Assembly: GCF_014168815.1 (NCBI RefSeq)
Contig: NZ_AP021972.1
Coordinates: forward strand, 1,736,001-1,800,000
Source of the DNA: Klebsiella sp. WP3-W18-ESBL-02
GTDB taxonomy: Bacteria; Pseudomonadota; Gammaproteobacteria; Enterobacterales; Enterobacteriaceae
Direction of reading: 5' to 3'
Length of the DNA: 64,000 nucleotides
The position numbers and the translations under genes were made by a program. Of the stretch, positions 8,788 to 16,594 are shown in pieces (the stretch's first letter is position 1; the number at the start of each line of letters is the position of its first letter). A model generated the notes under the pieces. It worked only from the letters and a program-made list of their open reading frames with translations, ran no database searches and was not told the DNA's origin.

Positions 8788-9765
8788 TTACCCTAAACGA
8801 AGTTTCAACAGCGCGGATTGTAGTGCATTCCAGTCGCACTGCGCGTCGTGAATGAGCTCGATTCGGCTGTCGGGCGGAGCGACATTCTGCGTTTCAATAT
8901 GCAGATCGGCCCCCTGGCGGTTAATACGCACCAGGCCCTCAGGAATACGCATCACCGCTTTCAGCCTGGCGACCGGAGCCAGCCGCGCCCATTCGAGCAG
9001 GCCGATGGTATCAAAAGTGGTGTCGGCATCAAAAATCCAGCCGCAGGCATAGTAGCCCTGGCCCTCATTGACGCTGCGACGCCAGCGCTGGTGCGCCGGC
9101 AGGCTTAAGGCGGCCAGACCTTTGTTCGAGGGATGTGAATGCGCATGGGCGGCGCTGGCGCGCAGCTCGGTCAGGTTGTGGCGCGGGGTATCAAGCAGAG
9201 CAACATCAATATTGCCCTGCGTCGCTTCCACGTGCAGGCGCGTGCTGCCGTTATGCTGCCACCAGTCGGCCATTGCCCGCTGGCTTTCTGCCGTTGCGCG
9301 GTCGGCTTTGTTGCTGACGATGATGTCAGCCGCCGCCAGCTGATCGCGGAAGTTTTCGTTATGCAAGATCTTTTCATCCAGAAGCTGGCGCGGGTCTACC
9401 ACACACAGCGTGGCGCGCAGGTCGATCCATGGCTCGTACACCGGGGCGGTCAGCAGATCGAGGATCTGCTTCGGGTGACCCAGACCCGTGGGCTCAATCA
9501 GCAGACGATCCGGTTTGCCCTGGCGCAGCAGCGTGTTTAATCCTACCTGCATCGGCAGGCCGTTGACGCAGCACATGCAGCCACCGGGGATCTCTTTCAG
9601 CAATGCGCCACTGTTGGCCAGCAGTGCGCCGTCGATACCGACTTCGCCAAATTCATTGACCAGCACGGCCCATTTTTCATCGGCGGGTTTATGTGCCAGC
9701 AGATGCAGAATCGAGGTGGTTTTACCGCTGCCGAGAAAGCCGGTGATCAGATTGGTTTTCGTCAC
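8788..9765 (-). CDS. yeiR: YeiR, zinc-binding COG0523-family GTPase
   Basis: A 325-aa cytoplasmic G3E GTPase, a family of metal chaperones and metal-centre maturation factors. The P-loop is GFLGSGKTT (about residues 9-17). The metal-binding GGCMCC motif lies at residues 61-66, the EPTG switch near 92, and NKAD (base recognition) near 150. A histidine-rich stretch HAHSHPSNK lies near 205. E. coli YeiR binds zinc and hydrolyses GTP. The start is a GTG with GGAG six bases upstream. Forty-four bases separate its stop from the lpxT start, so the two may share a transcript. No Zur box was recognised upstream. Confidence 0.93.
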   Translation of the reverse strand: MTKTNLITGFLGSGKTTSILHLLAHKPADEKWAVLVNEFGEVGIDGALLANSGALLKEIPGGCMCCVNGLPMQVGLNTLLRQGKPDRLLIEPTGLGHPKQILDLLTAPVYEPWIDLRATLCVVDPRQLLDEKILHNENFRDQLAAADIIVSNKADRATAESQRAMADWWQHNGSTRLHVEATQGNIDVALLDTPRHNLTELRASAAHAHSHPSNKGLAALSLPAHQRWRRSVNEGQGYYACGWIFDADTTFDTIGLLEWARLAPVARLKAVMRIPEGLVRINRQGADLHIETQNVAPPDSRIELIHDAQCDWNALQSALLKLRLG

Positions 9766-9843
9766 GAGAGCTCCGGGATAAGAAAAAGTGTTAACGAGAT
9801 CACTCTATCCTGACGAAAACGGGATGAAAAGAGAAGGGGAGAA

Positions 9844-9868
9844 GCGGGCCACGTGAAAATCGGCCCGC
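9844..9868 (-). terminator. Possible terminator hairpin after yeiQ
   Basis: GCGGGCC (9844-9850) pairs with GGCCCGC (9862-9868) just past the yeiQ stop. The following minus-strand bases are TTCTCCCC rather than a clean T run, so termination strength is uncertain. Confidence 0.4.
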
Positions 9869-9884
9869 GTTATGGCAGGAAATG

Positions 9885-11351
9885 TTAACGGTTCAGCGCC
9901 GTCAGCACTGCCTGGCGTGCGCCTTCGTGGACCAGGCTTTGCCATGCTTGTTCAACGGCTTGCACAAACACTGGATTGGCCGGCAGGTCGCTGCCGAAAA
10001 CTTCCTGGAGCGTCAGCAGTGCGGCAACCCGGCTTTCGTCATCGCTGTTGGCAACGATGCCGCGAATTTTTTCCGCCAGCGGATCGCGCACATCTATTGG
10101 CTCGCCCGCATCGTCAATACCGCTGACGTAGCGCATCCAGCCAGCAACGCCCAGCGCCAGCAGCGGCCAACGGCTGCCGTTTTTCAGGTGAATACGAATA
10201 CCGTCAAGCAGACGCTGCGGCAGTTTTTGGCTACCGTCCATGGCTATCTGCCAGGTGCGATGCTGCAACGCCGGGTTGCTGAAGCGGTCGATCAGGCTAT
10301 CGGCGTAGGCGCCGAGATCGACGCCGGAAATGCTCAGCGTGGGGGCCTGTTCGGCCATCATCAGGTGGCGTGCGGCGCGGCGATAGGACGCGTCCTGCAT
10401 ACAGTCGCTGATGTGCGCGTAATCCGCCAGATAGCCCAGATAGGCAAGGAAGGAGTGGCTGCCGTTGAGCATACGCAGCTTCATCTCTTCCCACGGCAGC
10501 ACGTTGTCGACCATTTGCGCGCCGACGCTACCCCAGTCGGGGCGACCGGCGACGAAGTTGTCTTCAATTACCCACTGAATAAACGGTTCGCAGCTGATAG
10601 CGCAGGGATCTTCAACGCCAAGTTCGCGGGTGATTTCAGCCAGTGAGGCGTCGGTGGCCGCCGGGACGATACGATCGACCATGGTGCCGGGGAAGCTGAC
10701 GTGTTCAGCAATCCAGCTCGCCAGCTGCGGATCGCGGCGGGTCGCCATATCCAGCACGGCGTTTTTGACGACGTGGCCGTTATCCGGAATGTTGTCGCAG
10801 GAAAGCACGGTAAACGCCGGCAGGCCGCGCGCGCGGCGACGGTGCAGCGCTTCAACGAGGATCCCCGGCGCGGAATGCGGTTCGTCCGGCGATTGCAGAT
10901 CGTGCACGATGCGCGGCTGGGTGAAATCGAGATGGCCGGTGGCCGGATCGAGGCAATACCCTTTTTCGGTAATGGTCAGCGAGACGATTGCCACCTGGGG
11001 TTCGCAGAATTTTTCGATAATGGCGGCGAGTGAATCCAGCTTTGCGTTCAGGCACTCATGGACCGCGCCGATAATAATCGGCTGGTTACCCGCCGCGCTT
11101 TTTTCCATCACGGTAAACAAATGATCCTGCTGACGCAGCTGACTCATCAGGACATCGCCGCTAAACAGGCTGATTTCGCAGATGCCCCAATCGCCGCCGT
11201 GCTGGTTGAGTACCCGGTCGGTTAACAGCGCCTGGTGCGCGCGGTGAAAGGCGCCAAAACCAAAGTGCACAATCCGCGAACGCAGCCTTTGTCTATCATA
11301 TTGTGGGCGCTGCACGCTGTCAGGGAGGGGGCACGAGGCGATAGTCTTCAT
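9885..11351 (-). CDS. yeiQ: YeiQ, mannitol dehydrogenase-family oxidoreductase (probable fructuronate reductase)
   Basis: A 488-aa NAD-dependent polyol/hexuronate dehydrogenase, the same length as E. coli YeiQ. The N-terminal Rossmann part shows VHFGFGAFHRAHQ near residues 28-40. The C-terminal catalytic part has the K-x-R-x-x-N-G-x-H pattern (KLRMLNGSHSF near residue 305). E. coli YeiQ is an uncharacterised paralogue of UxuB, which reduces D-fructuronate to D-mannonate. Here it diverges from uxuA, whose product uses D-mannonate, with UxuR/ExuR-like sites between them. This makes fructuronate reductase a reasonable inference; tagaturonate reductase or mannitol dehydrogenase are alternatives. 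Confidence 0.85.
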   Translation of the reverse strand: MKTIASCPLPDSVQRPQYDRQRLRSRIVHFGFGAFHRAHQALLTDRVLNQHGGDWGICEISLFSGDVLMSQLRQQDHLFTVMEKSAAGNQPIIIGAVHECLNAKLDSLAAIIEKFCEPQVAIVSLTITEKGYCLDPATGHLDFTQPRIVHDLQSPDEPHSAPGILVEALHRRRARGLPAFTVLSCDNIPDNGHVVKNAVLDMATRRDPQLASWIAEHVSFPGTMVDRIVPAATDASLAEITRELGVEDPCAISCEPFIQWVIEDNFVAGRPDWGSVGAQMVDNVLPWEEMKLRMLNGSHSFLAYLGYLADYAHISDCMQDASYRRAARHLMMAEQAPTLSISGVDLGAYADSLIDRFSNPALQHRTWQIAMDGSQKLPQRLLDGIRIHLKNGSRWPLLALGVAGWMRYVSGIDDAGEPIDVRDPLAEKIRGIVANSDDESRVAALLTLQEVFGSDLPANPVFVQAVEQAWQSLVHEGARQAVLTALNR

Positions 11352-11414
11352 TGTTTACACATCCAATTAACGATTAATTAACCTGCGCAGTGTAAAGTTA
11401 TATGACAACAAATT

Positions 11415-11432
11415 GAATTGGTGTGCCGTATT
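11415..11432. promoter_or_regulatory. Possible UxuR/ExuR operator, upstream site
   Basis: GAATTGGTGTGCCGTATT matches 12 of 18 positions of the hexuronate-regulator palindrome AAATTGGTATACCAATTT. It lies between the divergent yeiQ and uxuA starts and could serve yeiQ. Confidence 0.4.
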
Positions 11433-11443
11433 TATCCCGTTAC

Positions 11444-11459
11444 TGTGAGCTGGATCAAT
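11444..11459. promoter_or_regulatory. CRP-like site upstream of uxuA
   Basis: TGTGAGCTGGATCAAT has one perfect CRP half (TGTGA) and TCA at the right spacing. Its centre lies about 60 bases before the expected uxuA transcription start, a usual class I activator position. Confidence 0.5.
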
Positions 11460-11476
11460 CAATCCAGGCGGATTAT

Positions 11477-11504
11477 TTGACGGTTTAGAATAAACATGTA
11501 TGGT
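11477..11504 (+). promoter_or_regulatory. Probable uxuA promoter
   Basis: TTGACG (11477-11482), a 16-base spacer and TATGGT (11499-11504) give a sigma-70-type promoter with 5/6 and 4/6 matches. Transcription would begin near 11511. Confidence 0.5.
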
Positions 11505-11524
11505 AGTCGTCATTAACGGTGATT

Positions 11525-11542
11525 TTATTGGTATAACAACTT
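11525..11542. promoter_or_regulatory. UxuR/ExuR-type operator in the uxuA leader
   Basis: TTATTGGTATAACAACTT matches 14 of 18 positions of AAATTGGTATACCAATTT, including an unbroken ATTGGTATA. It lies just downstream of the predicted start of transcription and upstream of the ribosome site, a position where bound repressor would block uxuA. Confidence 0.6.
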
Positions 11543-11556
11543 TAGAGGTAGAGGCA

Positions 11557-12747
11557 ATGGAACAAACCTGGCGTTGGTACGGCCCGAACGATCCGGTATC
11601 TCTTGATGATGTGCGTCAGGCTGGCGCAACCGGTGTAGTGACCGCATTGCACCACATTCCGAACGGTCAGGTATGGCCGGTTGAAGAAATTAAACAGCGT
11701 CAGGCGATGCTGGCTGAAAAAGGGCTGACCTGGTCCGTTGTTGAAAGTATCCCGGTTCACGAAGACATCAAAACCGGTTCTGGTCAGTACCAGACCTGGA
11801 TTGCTAACTATCAGCAGAGCATCCGTAACCTGGCGGAATGCGGTATTGATACCGTGTGCTACAACTTTATGCCCATTCTCGACTGGACGCGTACCGACCT
11901 TGAGTACACGCTGGAAGACGGTTCGAAAGCGCTGCGTTTCGACCAGATTGCCTTCGCGGCCTTTGAACTGCACATCCTCAAGCGCGAAGGCGCTGAAGCG
12001 GACTACTCTGCGGAAGAGCAGCGTCAGGCGCTGGAATACTTCAACGCCATGAGCGAAGCGGACGTCACCAAGCTGACCCGCAACATCATCGCCGGTCTGC
12101 CGGGAGCGGAAGAGGGCTATACCCTTGACCAGTTCCGCGCGCGTCTGGCGGAGTATGACCACATCAGCAAAGATCAGCTGCGTGAAAATATGGCTGTCTT
12201 CCTGCGGGCGATCGTGCCGGTTGCGGAAGAAGTGGGCGTGCGCCTGGCGGTTCACCCTGACGATCCGCCGCGTCCGATCCTCGGCCTGCCGCGCATTGTG
12301 TCTACCATTGAAGATATGCAGTGGCTGAAAGAAACCGTTAACAGCATCAACAACGGTTTCACCATGTGCACCGGTTCTTACGGCGTGCGCGCGGATAACG
12401 ACCTGGTGAAAATGATCGAAACCTTCGGCGACCGTATTCACTTCACGCACCTGCGCTCCACCTGCCGTGAAGATAACCCGAAAACCTTCCACGAAGCGGC
12501 CCACCTGCAGGGCGACGTGAACATGGTGGCGGTGGTTGACGCGATCCTCACCGAAGAGCAGCGTCGTAAGAAAGCCGGCGATCTGCGTCCGATTCCGATG
12601 CGTCCTGACCACGGTCACCAGATGCTGGACGATCTGAAGAAGAAAACCAACCCGGGCTACTCGGCGATTGGTCGCCTGAAAGGTCTGGCGGAAGTGCGCG
12701 GCGTTGAGCTGGCGCTGAAAATGACCAAGTTCCGTGACCTGCTGTAA
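11557..12747 (+). CDS. uxuA: UxuA, D-mannonate dehydratase
   Basis: A 396-aa cytoplasmic enzyme that dehydrates D-mannonate to 2-keto-3-deoxygluconate in hexuronate breakdown. I place the start at the ATG 11557, preceded by GAGG; from there the product begins MEQTWRWYGPND, as in E. coli UxuA (394 aa). The in-frame extension to 11500 runs through the predicted operator. Conserved blocks include TVCYNFMPVLDWTRTD-like residues near 105, AVHPDDPP near 235, CTGSYGVRADND near 270 and RPDHGHQML near 350, which hold the metal-binding His/Cys/Asp. Its pairing with yeiQ supplies two consecutive pathway steps. In E. coli uxuA lies elsewhere, with uxuB. Confidence 0.96.
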   Translation: MEQTWRWYGPNDPVSLDDVRQAGATGVVTALHHIPNGQVWPVEEIKQRQAMLAEKGLTWSVVESIPVHEDIKTGSGQYQTWIANYQQSIRNLAECGIDTVCYNFMPILDWTRTDLEYTLEDGSKALRFDQIAFAAFELHILKREGAEADYSAEEQRQALEYFNAMSEADVTKLTRNIIAGLPGAEEGYTLDQFRARLAEYDHISKDQLRENMAVFLRAIVPVAEEVGVRLAVHPDDPPRPILGLPRIVSTIEDMQWLKETVNSINNGFTMCTGSYGVRADNDLVKMIETFGDRIHFTHLRSTCREDNPKTFHEAAHLQGDVNMVAVVDAILTEEQRRKKAGDLRPIPMRPDHGHQMLDDLKKKTNPGYSAIGRLKGLAEVRGVELALKMTKFRDLL

Positions 12748-12772
12748 ACGCGATTTCCCTGTCCTGATTCTC

Positions 12773-12876
12773 TCCCTCTGAGGGGAGTGAATCGCCGCTG
12801 TGTCCTTGGGCCTCGAGGCGCGCAGCGTGCGATTTTCTTCCTCGCCCATCGGGGGAGGATCGGGGTGAGGGGAAAT
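12773..12876. repeat. Possible intergenic palindromic repeat
   Basis: Between uxuA and the shared terminator lies a non-coding block rich in complementary tracts, such as CTCCCTC/GAGGGGAG at the left and CCATCGGGGGAGG and GGGGTGAGGGG at the right. It resembles dispersed non-coding repeats of Klebsiella chromosomes. Its boundaries and copy number cannot be judged from this window. Confidence 0.35.
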
Positions 12877-12887
12877 ACGACACGCAT

Positions 12888-12919
12888 AAAAAAGGACAGC
12901 CTGCCAGGCTGTCCTTTTT
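12888..12919. terminator. Bidirectional terminator between uxuA and yeiP
   Basis: GGACAGCCT (12894-12902) and AGGCTGTCC (12906-12914) form a perfect nine-pair stem with a three-base loop, flanked by A6 and T5. It lies between convergent genes and can serve both. Confidence 0.9.
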
Positions 12920-12942
12920 CTTTATTGTGCAAGAATCAGCGG

Positions 12943-13515
12943 TTAGTCCGCGCGGCCCATATAGCGTTTTTCTTCGATATGGATGCGGATTTTCTCACCG
13001 GAAGTCAGGTATTCAGGTACCTGGACAACCAGACCGGTGGTCAGGGTAGCCGGTTTTGTACGGGAACTGGCGGAAGCGCCTTTAATGCCCGGTGCGGTCT
13101 CGACAATTTCCAGGTCTACGGTCTGCGGCAGCTCAAGCGCCAGCACCTGGCCATCCCACAGCAGCACCTGCATGTCCGGCATTCCGCCTTCCGGGATAAA
13201 CTGCAGTTCTTCCGCAATCTGGTCGTGGGAGAAGATGTACGGGGTATAGTCTTCTTTATCCATGAACACGTATTCGTTACCGTCGATATAAGAGAAATCG
13301 ACGAAGCGACGGTTCAGGGTGACGGTATCGACCATATCATCGCCTTTAAAGCGCTCTTCTACTTTCAGGCCGGTGCTGACATCGGAAAAACGCATTTTGT
13401 ACAGCGTTGCGGCGCCGCGGGCGCTCGGTGACTGAATATCAATATTTTTTACAATCAGCAGCTTGCCGTTGTAATTCAGCACCATTCCTTTCTTAATTTC
13501 GTTCGCTCTTGGCAT
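12943..13515 (-). CDS. yeiP: EfpL (YeiP), elongation factor P-like translation factor
   Basis: A 190-aa paralogue of elongation factor P that helps ribosomes past polyproline and related stalling motifs. The start chosen (ATG 13515, with AGGAT upstream) gives MPRANEIKKGMVLNYNG, as in E. coli YeiP; the longer frame is upstream sequence. The N-terminal KOW-like domain is followed by two OB-fold domains. In place of the modifiable lysine of EF-P, the loop tip has SARGAATLY with Arg33, as expected for YeiP/EfpL. The C-terminus ends in IHIEEKRYMGRAD. It is transcribed alone, convergent with uxuA. Confidence 0.95.
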   Translation of the reverse strand: MPRANEIKKGMVLNYNGKLLIVKNIDIQSPSARGAATLYKMRFSDVSTGLKVEERFKGDDMVDTVTLNRRFVDFSYIDGNEYVFMDKEDYTPYIFSHDQIAEELQFIPEGGMPDMQVLLWDGQVLALELPQTVDLEIVETAPGIKGASASSRTKPATLTTGLVVQVPEYLTSGEKIRIHIEEKRYMGRAD

Positions 13516-13668
13516 TGCAATTATCCTGTGAATAAGGGGTCTAAAATATCGCGTAAAAGTACTCGTGCCGGGCGTTTCAGGCAAGCGGAATTAAAGGCTT
13601 TTGCTATCTCTGACTAAAAGGTGGTACTGTGCGCCGCATCCACCTCTACACCAGAACAGAGAGCCTTG

Positions 13669-13923
13669 ATGGAGTGTCGTCCGGACTGCGGGGCTTGCTG
13701 CACTGCTCCTTCTATTACCAGCCCTATTCCCGGCATGCCCAACGGCAAACCGGCCAATACGCCCTGCGTGCAGTTGGACGAACGCCAGCGCTGCAAAATC
13801 TTTGGCTCGCCTCTGCGCCCGAAGGTCTGTGCCGGGCTGCAGCCCGCGCGCGATATGTGCGGCGCAAACCGTGAAGAGGCGATGACCTGGTTACTGCATC
13901 TTGAGGCGCTGACCGCGCCTTAG
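13669..13923 (+). CDS. yeiW: YeiW, small cysteine-cluster protein (UPF0153)
   Basis: An 84-aa protein of unknown function. It begins MECRPDCGACCTAPS at ATG 13669, matching E. coli YeiW in start and length. The cysteine pattern (CxxxCxxCC, then PCVQLD, RCKIF, PKVCAG and DMCG) belongs to the CxxCxxCC family of presumed zinc- or iron-chelating proteins. The last four bases overlap the end of the convergent setB gene. An upstream in-frame start at 13621 would add residues not found in the homologue. Confidence 0.88.
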   Translation: MECRPDCGACCTAPSITSPIPGMPNGKPANTPCVQLDERQRCKIFGSPLRPKVCAGLQPARDMCGANREEAMTWLLHLEALTAP

Positions 13924-15101
13924 ACGTCTTTAATCCGCATCAGACAGACGATTGTTGCGGCACACAGGACCAGCGCAATCCAGAACACGGTGTGATAGTT
14001 CCAGATTTCGGCCACGATGCCCGCGAGTGAACCGGCAATAATCCAGCCGACGCGTGAGGTGTTGGCGTACAGCGTGGTAGCAGAGCCCGCCTGGCCTGGC
14101 ATCAGATCCTGGAAATAGAGCATACCAATCCCGCCGAGAATACCGATATACACCGCGTTTAATAGCTGCATAGCGAGCAGCAGCGTCGGGCTGTTGAAGG
14201 TCAGCATACCGACATAGAAGAAGAGGCCCGCCACGGCGGCAACGCGCATCAGAAAGCGCTTGCCCAATCGCTTAGCAAAGTAGCCAGCAATCAACATCGT
14301 CGGAATTTCCAGCCCTGCGGCGGTGCCCATCATGATTCCTGCTAACTTCTCCGGCAGGTGCAGTTCGTTGATGATGTACAGCGGCATATTAATAATATAG
14401 AGGCTGTTAGTCCCCCACATCAGGGTACAAATGACAAACAGCAGCAGCGCGTCTTTACGATTGGTGCGCGGAGCCTGAATAGCGCCGCCGATGGCGGTTG
14501 TTTCTTTGCGCATGGTGGGGAGAAACAGCCAGACCATGGCGCCGCAAACCACAAACGCTGCCGCCGCCGACAGATACATCACCGTGAAGCCGAACCCCAT
14601 CGCCAGCGCATAGGCCAGCGGGGGCCCGATCACCCACGCCAGCGACACCTGCGCACGCATAATGGAGCTGAACATGACCGCTTCGCGACCGGTTTTATCG
14701 GCGTGCTCACGCGCCAGTGCAAACATCTGTGGGTTAGCGGTAGAACCGAAGCTGCTCAGGAACACGCCGACAAACAGCAGAATAAAGTAGTTGCGGTTCC
14801 AGGCGAACAGCGCGCAGGCCAGCACCCCAAGCAGGCAGCAGAACACAATCAAATTTTTGCGATCGCCGCGCTTGTCGGACCATGAGGCGAGAAACTGGCT
14901 GACAAAAATACCAATAACCGCGCTGCCGGTAAAAAAGAAGCCGACCATCGCCGGACGAACGTGGACTTCGTTGCTGAGAAACAGGCTCAGCGTGGGCGTT
15001 TGCAGCGCACCGGCGATACCGGTCAAAAATGCGACAATCAGGAAGGATGAGGACGTGAAATCAAACGATCGCCGTGGGGCGGCGGCGGTACTGTTTTGCA
15101 T
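13920..15101 (-). CDS. setB: SetB, sugar efflux MFS transporter
   Basis: A 393-aa inner-membrane transporter of the sugar efflux transporter (SET) family, identical in length to E. coli SetB, which exports lactose and glucose in tests. It has about twelve hydrophobic helices. Characteristic segments are LTGIAGALQTPTLSLFL near residue 30, the MFS loop ASWSDKRGDRK near 75, REHADKTGREAVMFSS near 130 and FQDLMPGQAGSATTLY near 330. It diverges from fruBKA, separated by a gap with two Cra operators. Its C-terminal stop overlaps yeiW tail to tail. Confidence 0.95.
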   Translation of the reverse strand: MQNSTAAAPRRSFDFTSSSFLIVAFLTGIAGALQTPTLSLFLSNEVHVRPAMVGFFFTGSAVIGIFVSQFLASWSDKRGDRKNLIVFCCLLGVLACALFAWNRNYFILLFVGVFLSSFGSTANPQMFALAREHADKTGREAVMFSSIMRAQVSLAWVIGPPLAYALAMGFGFTVMYLSAAAAFVVCGAMVWLFLPTMRKETTAIGGAIQAPRTNRKDALLLFVICTLMWGTNSLYIINMPLYIINELHLPEKLAGIMMGTAAGLEIPTMLIAGYFAKRLGKRFLMRVAAVAGLFFYVGMLTFNSPTLLLAMQLLNAVYIGILGGIGMLYFQDLMPGQAGSATTLYANTSRVGWIIAGSLAGIVAEIWNYHTVFWIALVLCAATIVCLMRIKDV

Positions 15102-15364
15102 GTTGTTTTATCGGTCACTGTAGGAGAGGCGGCGAGTTTACGCCGCGGCTCAGAAGATGAACAGTCACCTGAATCAAATTTGGCACGAAAAATTAAAAAA
15201 GCATTTCAAAAAACCAGCTTACATCATGCTGAAGTGGTTGATGGGAGCATCATCTCGCTTCAGCAAATGTGGCGTGAATGCTAATGAAATGTGCTGTAGA
15301 TCTAATTTATGCAATCAAAATGTCAGCAGAACTTGCAGGCTGATTAAGAAAGGCACAAAATTAT

Positions 15365-15376
15365 TGAAACGTTTCA
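15365..15376. promoter_or_regulatory. Cra (FruR) operator O1 of fruBKA
   Basis: TGAAACGTTTCA is a perfect twelve-base palindrome and an exact Cra consensus site. It lies about 90 bases before the fruB start, upstream of a second site, as in the E. coli fru operon, where fructose 1-phosphate releases the repressor. Confidence 0.85.
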
Positions 15377-15430
15377 GCGTCGTCTTCAGCATCTGTCCCG
15401 CGGAGTACGGCGATTTTGTCTCACAAAAGC

Positions 15431-15442
15431 TGAATCGATTCA
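15431..15442. promoter_or_regulatory. Cra (FruR) operator O2 of fruBKA
   Basis: TGAATCGATTCA, a perfect palindrome matching the Cra consensus, lies 22 bases upstream of the fruB ATG and 66 bases from the first site. Confidence 0.85.
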
Positions 15443-15463
15443 ATTCAGCGAGCGAGGGGAACC

Positions 15464-16594
15464 ATGTTCCAGTTAACTGTTCAGGATATTCATCCCGGCC
15501 AGCAGGCCGCGAATAAAGAAGAGGCTATTCGGCAGGTTGCCGCTGCGCTGGTCAGCGCGGGCAACGTCGCTGACGGTTACGTCGCCGGCATGCTGGCGCG
15601 TGAGCAACAAACCTCCACGTTCTTGGGTAACGGCATCGCCATTCCGCACGGCACGACCGATACTCGCGATCAGGTGTTGAAAACCGGCGTTCAGGTTTAT
15701 CAGTTCCCGCAGGGCGTTACCTGGGGGGAAGGGCAGACCGCCTATGTCGCCATTGGTATTGCCGCCAGCTCCGACGAGCATCTTGGCCTGCTGCGTCAGC
15801 TGACGCATGTGCTGAGCGATGACGCGGTGGCTGAACAGCTGAAAACCGCGACGACCGCCGAAGAGTTGCGTGCCCTGCTGATGGGGGAAAAACAGAGCGA
15901 AGCGCTGAAGCTGGACAACGACATGCTGTCGCTGGACGTCGCGGCAAGCGATCTGGTCACGCTGCAGGCGCTGAACGCAGCACGTTTAAAAGAAGCCGGC
16001 GCCGTCGATGCGAATTTTGTCGCGAAGGTGATCAACGATCGCCCGCTGAACCTGGGTCAGGGCATCTGGCTGAGCGACAGCGCTGAAGGCAACCTGCGCA
16101 GCGCTATCGCGGTCAGCCGTGCGGCCGAGCCGTTTACCGTTGGTGAAGCAGCGGCATCTGTGCTGATTACCGTCGCCATGACCGATGCGCAGCCAACGGC
16201 CGTGCTGAACCGTCTAGTCAACCTGCTGCTGGACAACAAAGCTGAACGTCTGCTGAAGGCTGACGCGGCCACGCTGTTAGCGTTGCTGACCAGCGATGAT
16301 GCGGCGGCTGACGACGTGCTGAGCGAAGAATTTGTTATTCGTAACGAACACGGCCTGCACGCCCGCCCGGGCACCATGCTGGTCAATACCATTAAACAAT
16401 TTAGCAGCGACATCACCGTCACCAACCTGGACGGCAGCGGTAAACCGGCTAACGGCCGCAGCCTGATGAAAGTGGTGGCGCTGGGTGTTAAGAAAGGTCA
16501 TCGCCTGCGGTTTACCGCGCAGGGTGATGATGCTCGTCAGGCGCTGGACGCCATCGGCGAAGCCATCGCTTCAGGCCTCGGGGAGGGCGCATAA
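15464..16594 (+). CDS. fruB: FruB, fructose PTS EIIA-FPr diphosphoryl transfer protein
   Basis: A 376-aa cytoplasmic phosphocarrier linking PEP to fructose uptake. The N-terminal EIIA-Fru domain has its phospho-histidine at His62 (AIPHGT). A central linker domain follows. The C-terminal FPr (HPr-like) domain carries His299 within EHGLHARP. Phosphate passes from enzyme I to FPr, to EIIA, to FruA. The ATG at 15464 has GAGGGGA upstream. The stop codon abuts the fruK start with no gap, so the two are coupled. Confidence 0.97.
   Translation: MFQLTVQDIHPGQQAANKEEAIRQVAAALVSAGNVADGYVAGMLAREQQTSTFLGNGIAIPHGTTDTRDQVLKTGVQVYQFPQGVTWGEGQTAYVAIGIAASSDEHLGLLRQLTHVLSDDAVAEQLKTATTAEELRALLMGEKQSEALKLDNDMLSLDVAASDLVTLQALNAARLKEAGAVDANFVAKVINDRPLNLGQGIWLSDSAEGNLRSAIAVSRAAEPFTVGEAAASVLITVAMTDAQPTAVLNRLVNLLLDNKAERLLKADAATLLALLTSDDAAADDVLSEEFVIRNEHGLHARPGTMLVNTIKQFSSDITVTNLDGSGKPANGRSLMKVVALGVKKGHRLRFTAQGDDARQALDAIGEAIASGLGEGA

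Larger units (their letters stand above)
15102..15463. other. Intergenic region between setB and fruB
   Basis: A 362-base divergent control region. It contains two Cra operators nearer fruB, listed separately. The rest, nearer setB, is A+T-rich with no gene or hairpin I can support. A plus-strand frame at 15157-15516 runs through the operators and into fruB in another frame, and is not coding. Confidence 0.6.

Noticed and set aside
11542..12849. 435-codon minus-strand frame opposite uxuA
   Set aside because: It mirrors the well-conserved uxuA gene in the opposite strand, as G+C-rich coding sequence often does. The product has no recognisable domain and no ribosome site.
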